Shown: positions 1-8,490, numbered from the stretch's first letter. The stretch: 64,000 bases of DNA from Phytobacter ursingii (GCA_901456055.1 CABDWT010000001.1:1-64000); one strand, 5' to 3'. Translations and numbers: made by a program. The notes: a model not told the origin generated them from the letters alone.

Positions 1-38
1 TAAACCATAAATAATTATTGAAACATATACCGATGCTT

Positions 39-148
39 TGACCTGTTCCCTGTTGGTTAACACATCGCGATGTCAGAGATGTCCGCTCTTGGCACACAGC
101 GGACAAGCTAACGGGACTGAAGGTCAGCTGTGAGCGAGGAGCGGACAT
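39..148 (+). repeat. Dispersed MITE-like repeat, copy 1
   Basis: A left end TGACCTGTTCCC (39-50) is followed by a 70-bp core (79-148) that begins ATGTCCGC and ends GCGGACAT, an 8-bp inverted repeat. Inside the core, TGTCCGCT (80-87) can pair with AGCGGACA (98-105), and the right half repeats the theme as a second weaker hairpin. The same arrangement recurs at many gene boundaries in this window. No target-site duplication is evident and the right terminus is degenerate. Confidence 0.7.
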
Positions 149-200
149 AACGCAATATCTGAAACTACATCCACCTCTGCAAAGTACAGATTGGGGCGCA

Positions 201-731
201 TCACTCTGGTAAGTAAATATCAGAGTTGTTAATGCTTTGATACCACTTCATGGCTTTAGCATAATCTTGTGGCACTCCTTTTCCGTAGTAATAAAGATTT
301 CCAATATTTTTTTTAGCATTGGCATTACCGTTACTGGCGGCTTTAAGGTACCACTCCATAGCCTTAGAATAATCTTGTGGTATACCTTCTGCTTTTTCAT
401 ACATGACGCCAATGTTATTTTGAGCTTCAGCATGGTTTTGTTGTGCTGCTTTTAAATACCACTCCATAGCTTTTGAATAATCTTTTTTAACCCCTTGCCC
501 AGAAACATAACAAAATGCCACATTATTTTGGGCTTGAGCATAATTTTGAGTGGCTGATTTCATATAAAGATCAAAAGCTTTATGATAATCCCTCTCAACA
601 CCTAACCCTTTTGCGTACATAACCCCCATTTTATTTTGCAATTCAGGCCTCATATCACTTAGGTTATTTTGTTTGATAGCACAAGAGCTTAATGTCAGAA
701 TAATAAGAATCATGTGAGTTATTTTTTTCAT
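201..731 (-). CDS. Sel1-repeat lipoprotein
   Basis: The 176-residue protein starts with a short lipoprotein signal peptide ending in the lipobox LSSC (Cys about residue 17), so it should be acylated and anchored on the periplasmic side of the envelope. The remainder is four Sel1-like repeats of about 36 residues, each with the pattern YxKAxxWYxKAAxxGNAxAQ and a G-x-G-V-x-x-D-Y linker; the last is partly truncated at the C terminus. Sel1 repeats form alpha-alpha superhelices used for protein-protein contacts; no enzymatic motif is present and the partner cannot be inferred. It stands alone between copies 1 and 2 of the dispersed repeat and is AT-richer than genes further in, which fits horizontal acquisition. 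Confidence 0.85.
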   Translation of the reverse strand: MKKITHMILIILTLSSCAIKQNNLSDMRPELQNKMGVMYAKGLGVERDYHKAFDLYMKSATQNYAQAQNNVAFCYVSGQGVKKDYSKAMEWYLKAAQQNHAEAQNNIGVMYEKAEGIPQDYSKAMEWYLKAASNGNANAKKNIGNLYYYGKGVPQDYAKAMKWYQSINNSDIYLPE

Positions 732-1013
732 TCCGCTTAGGTTTTAATTAGTTTATTCATTCGCTAATAATTATTTATATCCTTATATCTTTTAATCAAA
801 ATCACCTTACCATCTAAATTACGCCAGAAATTATTTCGTCCGAATTTAAGTTGAATTATATACTCCAACTAAACGGTTGTTGGGGCGGAAATGATTTTAA
901 TCAACCACTAAATATTTTACCATATTGTCAATGTAAGTCTATATTATACTGCTGTTTTGGTTCTAAAAGTTTGTCTGTATTTTTGGCGTGATTAATGCGC
1001 AATAATATTTATG

Positions 1014-1083
1014 ATGTCCGCTCCTGGCACGAAGCGGACTAATTGTCCAAGCCGAAGGTCTGCTGCGAGCGAACAGCGGAAGT
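1014..1083 (+). repeat. Dispersed repeat, copy 2
   Basis: ATGTCCGCT (1014-1022) and AGCGGACT (1033-1040) form a near-perfect hairpin around CCTGGCACGA, followed by the GGTCTGCTGCGAGCGA segment and a terminal AGCGGA. The right half is almost identical to the copy at 3085-3135, on the other side of the DUF2946/PepSY gene pair. The remaining bases between the Sel1 gene and the next gene hold no convincing reading frame. Confidence 0.7.
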
Positions 1084-1216
1084 TTTTCCACCTCTATTTC
1101 CATTACTGCGGTGTAGAGCTCCGGTTATGGGGTGATGAGTCTCCCAGCTAACTCATCCTTGTCATTAACCATTTCGCCATAAATCATTTACAATACATCA
1201 CCAGTTGGGGGGATAC

Positions 1217-1624
1217 ATGTCCGGGCACTATTTTCATCGCATTTATCGTAAACAGATCGCGGCATGGCTCGCACTGTTTGCTATTGCACTGATTATTGTT
1301 GCCCCGCTGATCTCTGTATCCCTGCAAAAAGACACGATGCAGATGATGCATGGTGTGATGCATCATCATATGCCGATGATGGATGAGCATCGTGTTAGCC
1401 ATAAACCGCTACAAATGCCGGAAGATCACGCAGAAGCCTGTGGCTATTGTGTGTTGCTGGTTCATGTTCCGGGGGTGCTGTCAGCTCTGGCTGTACTGAT
1501 TTGTGCACAGATGTTGCACCTGCGTCTTCAAACTCCCAGGCCTCTTATTCAGGAAAAGTTTTTCTTCCCCTGGCTTTATCCTCATACCCGTGCACCACCG
1601 CAGAAAACAACTTTTACCTACTGA
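1217..1624 (+). CDS. DUF2946-family Met/His-rich membrane protein
   Basis: The 135-residue product has one N-terminal membrane segment (about residues 16-36), a Met- and His-rich exposed stretch with motifs MQMMHGVMHHH and MPMMDEH, a conserved CGYC pair, and a second hydrophobic segment (about 85-105). This is the DUF2946 layout. The ATG at 1217 is preferred over the upstream TTG because GGGGGG lies just before it. It sits 59 bp upstream of a PepSY membrane protein that has its own Met/His-rich loop, so the two were probably acquired together. Clustering of soft-metal ligands points to copper or another thiophilic metal, but this is inference from composition; DUF2946 has no established activity that I know of. 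Confidence 0.8.
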   Translation: MSGHYFHRIYRKQIAAWLALFAIALIIVAPLISVSLQKDTMQMMHGVMHHHMPMMDEHRVSHKPLQMPEDHAEACGYCVLLVHVPGVLSALAVLICAQMLHLRLQTPRPLIQEKFFFPWLYPHTRAPPQKTTFTY

Positions 1625-1683
1625 AAACACGAAAATGGGCGTTTCAACGCCAGTAGTTCCCTTTGCTGTTTATAAGGAAAAGT

Positions 1684-3051
1684 ATGACAACCTGCCACCC
1701 CCGCGCAGCCTGGATAAACCTGTTGCGCCGCCTTCATTTTGCTGTTGGCCTGTTTGTCGGCCCCTTTATTTTTGTGGCTGCGCTTACAGGTACACTTTAT
1801 GTGGCCACGCCACAACTGGAAAACTTTATTTATCACGATGCATTAACGGCAGAAATCAGCACTCAACCCCACTCGCTTGCAGAGCAAATTGCTGTTGCTG
1901 AGCAGGTTGCGGGAAAACATATGCCATTATTCGCAGTACGTCCCGCGTTGATGCCGGGTACCACGACGCGGGTGATGTTCAGAGATCCGAGTCTTGGCGA
2001 ATCTGAAAGCCGGGCGATTTTCATCGATCCAGCTACGCTCGCAGTAAAAGGGGATATGACGGTCTACGGAACCAGCGGTATTTTGCCGCTACGCCAGTGG
2101 ATTGATTATGCTCACCGGTCGCTACTTTTGGGGAATACAGGTAGACTCTACAGCGAACTGGCTGCATCCTGGATGTGGTTCGCCGCCTGCGGAGGGATTG
2201 TGCTCTGGTTTTATACCCGTCCCAAACGCCGTATTAACAACCGGGTGCAGAATACGCGTCGCTGGCACGTATCGCTTGGCTGGTTGTTATTGGTGGGGAT
2301 GCTTCTTTTTTCCGCGACTGGTCTGACCTGGTCGCAATGGGCGGGCGGAAATGTGGATAAGTTGCGGGCTGCTTTCAATTGGCTGACGCCCCAGGTAAAC
2401 ACACAGCTCAGTGGTGCAGAAATGGTCCTCGATCCCCATGCTGAACATCATGCAGGGATGAGCATGCCAATGGCTATGGAGATGCACATGGAACTGGGGC
2501 AATTTGATGACGTCCTCCACCTGGCGCAGCGATCCGGTATTGATGCCAACAAACTCGAAATCAGGCCAGCAAAGGGCGCCTATAAAGCCTGGACGGTGAC
2601 TGAGATTGATCGTGGATGGCCTACTCAGGTGGATGCTATGGCAATCGATGCAGCAAACATGCGGGTTGTGGATCACACCCGATTTGCCGATTTTCCTCTT
2701 ATGGCAAAACTGACTCGGTGGGGCGTCGATTTTCATATGGGATTATTGTTTGGACTGGTTAACCAGATCCTGCTGATTATTTTTGGTTTGGGACTATGCC
2801 TGATGATCTTAATGGGTTATCGCCTGTGGTGGATCCGTCGACCAGCTCCTGCGAGATACAATCCGTTGCTGACGCTCACCCAGAGCTGGTGTGATTTGTC
2901 GTATACTGGCCGGGTTATCATACTGGTTATTGCAGTGTTGCTGGGAATTGCCATGCCGGTACTTGGTGTAAGCCTGCTGTTGTTCGTAGTGGTTGATATA
3001 CTGCGCTGGCGTATGGCAAACGTAGCCATCTCAACCCACCCGGCCGAGTAA
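1684..3051 (+). CDS. PepSY-associated membrane protein
   Basis: The 455-residue protein has the PepSY_TM layout: an N-terminal membrane helix (about residues 21-43), a periplasmic PepSY-type domain, two further helices near 155-175 and 190-215, a second periplasmic domain, and C-terminal helices around 355-385 and 410-440. The second domain carries a Met/His-rich run (HAEHHAGMSMPMAMEMHM). Members of this family are often encoded next to metal-siderophore receptors or copper genes and some act as membrane reductases; the substrate here is not shown. The ATG at 1684 follows AAGGAA, better than the upstream TTG. It forms a cassette with the DUF2946 gene before it, and the pair is flanked by two near-identical repeats. 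Confidence 0.82.
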   Translation: MTTCHPRAAWINLLRRLHFAVGLFVGPFIFVAALTGTLYVATPQLENFIYHDALTAEISTQPHSLAEQIAVAEQVAGKHMPLFAVRPALMPGTTTRVMFRDPSLGESESRAIFIDPATLAVKGDMTVYGTSGILPLRQWIDYAHRSLLLGNTGRLYSELAASWMWFAACGGIVLWFYTRPKRRINNRVQNTRRWHVSLGWLLLVGMLLFSATGLTWSQWAGGNVDKLRAAFNWLTPQVNTQLSGAEMVLDPHAEHHAGMSMPMAMEMHMELGQFDDVLHLAQRSGIDANKLEIRPAKGAYKAWTVTEIDRGWPTQVDAMAIDAANMRVVDHTRFADFPLMAKLTRWGVDFHMGLLFGLVNQILLIIFGLGLCLMILMGYRLWWIRRPAPARYNPLLTLTQSWCDLSYTGRVIILVIAVLLGIAMPVLGVSLLLFVVVDILRWRMANVAISTHPAE

Positions 3052-3084
3052 CTAAGTACTATGTAACTCTTTTTAGGAGAACCA

Positions 3085-3135
3085 GAAGCGGACTAATTGT
3101 CCAAGCCGAAGGTCTGCTGCGAGCGAGAAGCGGAT
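3085..3135 (+). repeat. Dispersed repeat, copy 3 (right half)
   Basis: This copy starts at GAAGCGGACTAATTGTCC and runs through GGTCTGCTGCGAGCGA to AGCGGAT. It differs from the corresponding part of the copy at 1014-1083 at only a few positions; its left hairpin arm is missing. The two copies lie in the same orientation on either side of the two-gene Met/His-rich cassette. Confidence 0.7.
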
Positions 3136-3209
3136 CTTTAGTTTTCGAATTGAACGTATGTGGTGAGTATTATATGCTCATCCACATACACTACAAAAAG
3201 AGACTGTTG

Positions 3210-3596
3210 ATGACGACGTTCGGTGCTATTTTAAAGGCCCAACACATTGACTATAAGCCTACTAACCGTTCATCTTTGGATGAGTGGTTTTATTCTATTT
3301 TGGATATACCAATCGATGAACTCAGTATTTTTGACATATCCCGATCAATCAGACAGGATGTCTTTTTGGAGTATGTTTTACCAAGGGCTGAGGTTTTTTT
3401 AAACGAAGATCCTTTAGCTGGAGATTATGACGGACAACTTCTTTACGATATTTCGATGCTGGCTGAAGCACAGTCCCCTTCGATAATGGCGATTTTGAAG
3501 CGGATTAGCGCCTATTTGAGTCAGTTGGATAAGCATAATCTTGACAGCCAATCAATTAAATCTATTGAAAAAATATCAGCGCTTGCTCGCAATTGA
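3210..3596 (+). CDS. CdiI-like immunity protein (orphan)
   Basis: From the ATG at 3210 (AGAG a suitable distance upstream) the product is 128 residues, without signal peptide or membrane segment, so cytoplasmic. The core LSIFDISRSIRQDVFLEY, then VLPRAEVFLNEDPLAGDYDG followed by LLYDISML, matches the contact-dependent growth-inhibition immunity family (CdiI_2 type) as I recall it. Such proteins bind and neutralise the toxic C-terminal domain of a matching CdiA. No CdiA or CdiB gene lies nearby, so this is an orphan copy, perhaps protecting against neighbours. In-frame starts at 3150 (TTG) and 3174 are possible but have weaker initiation contexts. Family assignment rests on motif recognition only. 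Confidence 0.65.
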   Translation: MTTFGAILKAQHIDYKPTNRSSLDEWFYSILDIPIDELSIFDISRSIRQDVFLEYVLPRAEVFLNEDPLAGDYDGQLLYDISMLAEAQSPSIMAILKRISAYLSQLDKHNLDSQSIKSIEKISALARN

Positions 3597-3691
3597 TATT
3601 TTTAAGAATTGAGAAAAATTCATCCAAAATTAAGATATTACAATGTTAGCAAAATCTACTTCTGGCAATTACTGTGGGGGTAATTACTTCT

Positions 3692-4252
3692 TCAAATCAG
3701 GATACCCGTTTTAAGGTCGAGCTTAAAAGGTTCCCAGCCTCCCGGCGGGTCCCACTCTCCCTGTCCAAGCACTGTATCATTCTCTATTGATGTTATGATT
3801 ACACCATCTATGGCACACTGCCTGGATTTCCAGATAACGCCCGCTGCAATATCCATTAGAAAAACGTGGCAGTAAGTGGCGACCAGAACCCGGTCATGTA
3901 GCTTGTCTGCATAGATGTCAGGAACTGAATAAATATGTCCAACGTAATCATCTAGTGGATGGCTTATGAACATGTGTGTGGCCATGTCAAAAACATGAAA
4001 ATGGTCGCCACAAATAATAGCCATGTGAGATTCATTCAGGAGAAACTCAGAAAAGGCGCTGGAAATAAGCCAGCCATACTCATCTGCACGTATATATAAC
4101 TGTAAAATCAGAAGGGGCTCACCGTCGTTACTAATTAGCAATCGCCGATCTTTTTCTCCCTTAGAGCCAAAAGGATTGACGTCTATGATCGGAACACCTT
4201 CCGTTTCATCGCCGGGCGTGGCCTGTTCAAGATAGGTCGCTTGTAATGTCAT
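3692..4252 (-). CDS. Conserved hypothetical protein, beta-rich
   Basis: The 186-residue protein has no signal peptide or membrane helix. It is rich in short beta-type strands (LLISNDGEPLLILQLYI, HMAIICGDHFHVFDM, RVLVATYCHVFLMDI) and ends with a GEWDPPGGWEPFKLDLKTG motif that I associate with uncharacterised enterobacterial proteins resembling small beta-propeller or sandwich proteins, often in accessory clusters. No catalytic residues are recognisable. It converges on the CdiI-like gene. A role as another immunity-type protein is possible from location alone but is not supported by a known domain. Confidence 0.6.
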   Translation of the reverse strand: MTLQATYLEQATPGDETEGVPIIDVNPFGSKGEKDRRLLISNDGEPLLILQLYIRADEYGWLISSAFSEFLLNESHMAIICGDHFHVFDMATHMFISHPLDDYVGHIYSVPDIYADKLHDRVLVATYCHVFLMDIAAGVIWKSRQCAIDGVIITSIENDTVLGQGEWDPPGGWEPFKLDLKTGILI

Positions 4253-4375
4253 TGAGTATTCCGAGTGTATAATGCAGAAGTATACATACTACTTTACAAG
4301 CTGAGGTCATGACAGCAACATATGTTGTCATATTGCACTTACCAGCACCGCAGATTAGTCATTCCGAAGTTAGCA

Positions 4376-4412
4376 ACGTCCGCTTCTGGCACAGGGCTGC
4401 TGTTGCAGCCCT
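4376..4412. repeat. Dispersed repeat fragment and GC-rich hairpin
   Basis: AACGTCCGCTTCTGGCAC is the left part of the dispersed repeat. It runs into AGGGCTGC (4393-4400), loop TGTT, GCAGCCCT (4405-4412), a perfect 8-bp hairpin 7 bp beyond the stop codon of the recombinase gene. The hairpin probably helps end recombinase transcription, though no T-run follows it. Confidence 0.55.
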
Positions 4413-4419
4413 GACAACC

Positions 4420-5022
4420 TTAGACTTCAATCGATTCAGAGATCTCTAACGCATCATCGACTTCAATGCCCAGATAACGGACTGTGCTTTCCAGTTTCCT
4501 ATGGCCCAACAGAAGTTGGATCACCCGAAGATTCTTGGTTTTCTTGTAGATCAGGTAAGGTTTTGTTCTTCTCATAGAGTGTGTGCTGTAAAGCGAAGCT
4601 TCGAGACCAAGCTTTTCTACCCACCCATGAAAAATTCGGCTGTATTGCCGGGTTGATATGTGCCGGTTAGTTCCGATCCGAGACCGAAACAAGAAGTCTT
4701 TACTGTGCAAATTGCCAAGCTTTATCAATGCAGCAACAGCTTCTCTTGTCCCTTTGGTTATCTCAAATTGCACAGGGCTACCGGTTTTCTGTTGCAGCAC
4801 CGTTGCTCTGCTTGAAACCGAGCTACCATATGCAACATCAGATACTTTGAGGTTCACCAGATCACAGCCTCGTAGCTTACTGTCTAAGGCCATGTTGAAC
4901 AGAGCTAAATCACGCGTTTTACCTTCCAGTTCAAGCCGGATTCGGATCCCCCAGATATGAGATATCTGAAGTGGTCTTTTTTGGCCTATGATACGGTCTT
5001 TGTTCCACGGTGACATGTTCAT
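4420..5022 (-). CDS. Small tyrosine recombinase (integrase)
   Basis: The 200-residue protein is little more than a catalytic domain of the phage-integrase/XerC fold. Visible active-site elements are the first Arg in LDSKLRGCDLV, a Lys in QQKTGSPV, the THSMRR box (H-x-x-R), and GHRKLESTVRYLG with the second His and the nucleophilic Tyr. An arm-binding or core-binding N-terminal domain is largely absent. The start at 5022 is chosen because AGGAG lies upstream; this start and its ribosome binding site sit inside a 15-bp inverted repeat. Recombinases of this size occur on plasmids and mobile regions. It may act on element ends nearby, but no att pair could be defined. Confidence 0.85.
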   Translation of the reverse strand: MNMSPWNKDRIIGQKRPLQISHIWGIRIRLELEGKTRDLALFNMALDSKLRGCDLVNLKVSDVAYGSSVSSRATVLQQKTGSPVQFEITKGTREAVAALIKLGNLHSKDFLFRSRIGTNRHISTRQYSRIFHGWVEKLGLEASLYSTHSMRRTKPYLIYKKTKNLRVIQLLLGHRKLESTVRYLGIEVDDALEISESIEV

Positions 5023-5058
5023 ACTCAAATCTCCTGCAATGTTGGAGATTTGAGTATG
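5020..5058. promoter_or_regulatory. Perfect 15-bp inverted repeat over the recombinase start
   Basis: CATACTCAAATCTCC (5020-5034) and GGAGATTTGAGTATG (5044-5058) are exact reverse complements around the 9-base loop TGCAATGTT. Read on the minus strand the repeat contains the recombinase ribosome binding site (GGAG) and start codon. It could be an mRNA hairpin that hides translation initiation, a recombinase core site, or an operator. Confidence 0.7.
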
Positions 5059-5244
5059 GTTGTCCCTTATGAGCGACGAACGGACATTCAGCATCCTGCC
5101 AAAAATGGGAAGGCTGGCGTGTAAATCAGTGACAACAGATTACTGATGCATTCAAAGACATTACTCCGGACTCTCCAACTTCCTGCAAGATAAACCAGCA
5201 GGAACAGCTAGCTTCCTGCCGACAGAGATATACTGGTTCAGGCG

Positions 5245-5778
5245 TCAGCACGCAGACGCTAAAAGCTGATCGGCATTTTCCCAGCTGATTCTTAATACCG
5301 GAGCGTTTTCTGACGAAGGCATATCAGATACAGCCCTCTCCACAATAACGCCTCCCAGCCGCTGATAAAAATTTATTGCTCTGGCGTTATCCTCAAATAC
5401 CCACAAATAAAGCGGCGACTCAGCATCCACACTGCGGATCCATTCTGCTGCATGCTTGAGCAACTTTTTTCCTTCACCCTGTCCCCTCAATACAGAACTG
5501 ACATGAAGGCTGTCGATATAATTTCCCCATTGATCGTCAATTTGAAGTTTTATATATATGAATCCCTCAACCTTTCCTTCTTTTTCTGCGACAAATATAC
5601 CTTCACCATCGTTGTACTGACTTAATACAGAATGCCAGTGTGAGAGACGGTCTTCTTGCACATGATTTTCAAGGAAGTCTGAAGACATTACCTTACCATA
5701 TGTATCTCTCCATCCGGCGGCATGGAGATATGCAATCGCATCGGCATCACTGCGCTGGGCCTGTCTTAACTGAACCAC
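5245..5778 (-). CDS. GNAT-family N-acetyltransferase
   Basis: This 177-residue protein has the GNAT fold signature: an N-terminal RQAQRSDADAIAYLH strand-helix, central strands (GIFVAEKEGKVEGFIYI), the acetyl-CoA pyrophosphate loop VLRGQGEGKKLLKHA (R-x-x-G-x-G), and the C-terminal DNARAINFYQRLGG motif. It should transfer an acetyl group from acetyl-CoA to an amine substrate in the cytoplasm; the substrate cannot be told. It is a single gene, separated by about 220 bp on either side from neighbours. The initiating ATG at 5778 has an AGGAGAGG-like site upstream on the minus strand. Confidence 0.88.
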   Translation of the reverse strand: MVQLRQAQRSDADAIAYLHAAGWRDTYGKVMSSDFLENHVQEDRLSHWHSVLSQYNDGEGIFVAEKEGKVEGFIYIKLQIDDQWGNYIDSLHVSSVLRGQGEGKKLLKHAAEWIRSVDAESPLYLWVFEDNARAINFYQRLGGVIVERAVSDMPSSENAPVLRISWENADQLLASAC

Positions 5779-6045
5779 TTTTCCTCTCCTAAAATCATTT
5801 TCTGGATTTCTGTTTACTGTATCAGCACTCAGGTGAATATGAAGAGTTCTGAGGGTAAAGTTATCATGGCTTGCCTGGCGGATAAAATAGTCACAGTAAA
5901 AACAGATGAAAGATGGGCAGAGCCCGCGACAACATACTGAAATATTTGCTGACGCCGACAGTGAATCGCCCTTATTAAATATATAAAAAAGCCTGTCGAA
6001 CGACTCAGGGCATCAAACAGACATTAACAGCGCGAGATTGAAATT

Positions 6046-6930
6046 TTATATAATACTGGCGATCCAGTCCGCAAACGCGCGCACGGCGGGGGAAAGAAAG
6101 CGCTGATGCGGATAAAGCAACGTGACCGGAACTGACGGCGGTTGCCAGTCTGCCAGAATCTCGATTAACCTTCCTTCCTGCAGATGCTCCAAAACAATTC
6201 GCTCGGCAAGTTGCGCCAGCCCGAAACCGCCAAGGCACATTTTAATATACAGACCCGTTTCATTCACGGCGGCTTCTCCGCTTACGGGAACGGAAAGTGT
6301 TTCCGTGCCTCGAACAAATCGCAATTCGTTCGCATGCCTCGTCTGGCTGGAAAAGTAGTGGATCGCCCGATGCCGGGACAACTCTGTGGGCGACTGTGGG
6401 ATGCCGTATTCCCTGAGATAGTCCGGCGAGGCACAGGTTACCCAGCGCAACCTGCCCAGCGGGCGGGCAACCAGCGTCGAGTTAGTCAGTTCCCCCGTTC
6501 TGATCACACAGTCCACACCCTCCTGAACAAGATCGACCTGCCGATCGCTCACCCCTATCATCAGATAGATGTCCGGGTAATGCTTGTAAAAGTCCTGCAG
6601 ATTTGGCATGACGATGAAATGAGCGATCCCTGCGGGCATATCAACCCGAATGCGCCCCTGTGGTCGCCTGACAGCGTCCGTCAGGCTGGATTCAGCATGC
6701 TCAATTAACGAGAGTATTTCCCGGCACTGCATAAGATACTGTAAACCTTCCGGAGTGAGGCTCACCCGCCGCGTTGTCCTGTTAAGCAGTCGTACCTGCA
6801 GGTATTTCTCAAGGTTTTTAATGGTACTGGTGACGGTTGATGACGGCAGCGAAAGCGTCTGTGCCGCGCGCACGAAGCTTCCGGCTTCGGCAACCCGCGT
6901 AAAAATCTGCATAGCCTGAATACGATCCAT
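6046..6930 (-). CDS. LysR-type transcriptional regulator (CrgA-like)
   Basis: The 294-residue protein begins with a winged helix-turn-helix (residues 1-60; MQIFTRVAEAGSFVRAAQTL then SSTVTSTIKNLEKYLQVRLL) and the LNRTTRRVSLTPEG wing common to CrgA-like LysR regulators. The rest is a periplasmic-binding-protein-like effector domain (about 90-290). It is divergent from the amidohydrolase operon, with a perfect 31-bp dyad between the two genes, so it very probably controls that operon and itself. The effector is likely the amidohydrolase substrate or a related compound (inference). Confidence 0.92.
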   Translation of the reverse strand: MDRIQAMQIFTRVAEAGSFVRAAQTLSLPSSTVTSTIKNLEKYLQVRLLNRTTRRVSLTPEGLQYLMQCREILSLIEHAESSLTDAVRRPQGRIRVDMPAGIAHFIVMPNLQDFYKHYPDIYLMIGVSDRQVDLVQEGVDCVIRTGELTNSTLVARPLGRLRWVTCASPDYLREYGIPQSPTELSRHRAIHYFSSQTRHANELRFVRGTETLSVPVSGEAAVNETGLYIKMCLGGFGLAQLAERIVLEHLQEGRLIEILADWQPPSVPVTLLYPHQRFLSPAVRAFADWIASII

Positions 6931-6970
6931 AGTCCTTTCCTCCTGAGCCGCTAATCCTGCCGACAGTGAG

Positions 6971-7001
6971 TTTCATTATTCGCAGATTATGAATAATGAA
7001 A
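6971..7001. promoter_or_regulatory. LysR operator: 11-bp perfect dyad
   Basis: TTTCATTATTC (6971-6981) and GAATAATGAAA (6991-7001) are exact inverted repeats around GCAGATTAT. The site lies between the divergent LysR gene and the amidohydrolase operon and fits the T-N11-A dyads bound by LysR proteins. Confidence 0.7.
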
Positions 7002-7075
7002 ACGAGTTACGCACCTTTTTCACCCTAATTGAGTGACGTATCGTTTTCCTGTTGACCAGGAAAGAGGCTATTTAA

Positions 7076-8476
7076 ATGACCGATTACACCAGAAATATTG
7101 TTAGTAACCAGGCTGTAAACCCACCGATGACACTGATCCGTGGTGCGACGATACTGAGCATGGATGAAAACGTGGGGAATATTGAGCGCGGTGACATCCT
7201 TGTCACCGGATCAACCATTACTGCAGTGGGTCAGAACCTGGACGCTCAGGGAGCCCATGTCATAGATGCCACCAATATGATTGCCATGCCGGGGATGGTG
7301 GACTCTCATCGCCACTCATGGGAAGGGCAACTGCGCCGCATCAATCCGAATGCCACCTGTCTTGACGACTACAGCAACGCCACACACTTCTCTTTTGCCA
7401 GATACTATCGTCCTTCCGATATTTATGTGGGTAACCTGCTGACAGCCCTCGGTGCTATTGATGCGGGCATCACGACTATCATTGATAATTCCCACAACAG
7501 CCGCACTGCGGCGCATTCAGACGCCGCCGTAGAGGCTCTGCTTGATTCAGGCATTCGCGCTATCCACGCTTCCGGTGCGCCGGTGTCAGGCGAATGGGAC
7601 AGAGCGCACTGGCCGGGTAACTGGCAGCGCCTGCAGGATAAGTATTTCAAAAACAATCCTGAAAGCCTTGTTTCTCTGGGTGTCATGGCCCAACTGGAGC
7701 CGGAATTGTGGGCCGAGGCCCGCAGGCTTGGACTGCCCATTGTCACCGAATTCTTTGGCGCTGAGATGGGCTCTGAACTTGAATCGCTGCATCAGCAGGG
7801 CCTTCTGGGCCCGGACAATATTTTCAATCACTGCACGGCGCTACCAGACGAGGGGTGGAAGATCCTTCGTGAAGCCGGGGTCAGGGTGAACGTCTGCCCA
7901 CGCTCCGATGCGCACTATGGTATCGAAGACGGCATGTTTGCCATTGAGGCAGCCCTTCGTCACGGTATCACCCCTGGCCTGAGCGTGGATAACGAAACGT
8001 CCTACAGTACCGATATGTTTATGGAAATGCGGGTGGCATTTTACCTGCAACGTGTCATGGGGATGTACAAACAGCAGCACTGCTGCGACTCGGGGCATTC
8101 GCTTAAAACGCTTCCGGCAGCGCAGCTTCTCAAGGCAGCGACCGTCGATGGCGCTTACTGTGCAGGGCTGCAGGACAAAGTCGGCAGCCTGACGCCAGGA
8201 AAGCAGGCCGATCTGATCCTGATTAATGCCGGCGACATTAACCTCTACCCGACCGGAAATGCCTTTGGCACGGTGGTACATGCGACAGAACGCAGCAACA
8301 TTGATACGGTCATGATCGGCGGTCGTATCGTCAAGCAGGGCGGCAAAGTCCTGGGCGTCGACAGTGCACGCCTTCATGCAGTAATTGATGAGTCGCGCCA
8401 GCATCTGTTTGCTGCAGCCGGCTATGAACCGGACATTTTTGCAGATACCTTCCTTCCGCTGGCGCAGGCACACTGA
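7076..8476 (+). CDS. Amidohydrolase / cytosine-deaminase-like metalloenzyme
   Basis: The 466-residue cytoplasmic protein belongs to the amidohydrolase superfamily, subgroup of chlorohydrolase/guanine-deaminase type enzymes. Metal ligands visible are the H-x-H pair in MVDSHRHSW (residues 78 and 80), a later His in FNHCTAL (about 252), a His in SDAHYG and the Asp in LSVDNETS (about 304). A beta-sandwich wraps the barrel: residues 18-65 at the N terminus and LQDKVGSLTPGKQADL toward the C terminus. Such enzymes hydrolyse C-N or C-Cl bonds on purine- or triazine-like rings or cyclic amides; the substrate is unknown. It heads an operon with a small permease and an SMP-30-type lactonase, suggesting uptake and stepwise hydrolysis of one compound. 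Confidence 0.85.
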   Translation: MTDYTRNIVSNQAVNPPMTLIRGATILSMDENVGNIERGDILVTGSTITAVGQNLDAQGAHVIDATNMIAMPGMVDSHRHSWEGQLRRINPNATCLDDYSNATHFSFARYYRPSDIYVGNLLTALGAIDAGITTIIDNSHNSRTAAHSDAAVEALLDSGIRAIHASGAPVSGEWDRAHWPGNWQRLQDKYFKNNPESLVSLGVMAQLEPELWAEARRLGLPIVTEFFGAEMGSELESLHQQGLLGPDNIFNHCTALPDEGWKILREAGVRVNVCPRSDAHYGIEDGMFAIEAALRHGITPGLSVDNETSYSTDMFMEMRVAFYLQRVMGMYKQQHCCDSGHSLKTLPAAQLLKAATVDGAYCAGLQDKVGSLTPGKQADLILINAGDINLYPTGNAFGTVVHATERSNIDTVMIGGRIVKQGGKVLGVDSARLHAVIDESRQHLFAAAGYEPDIFADTFLPLAQAH

Positions 8477-8490
8477 CAGAGGTGAAGCGC

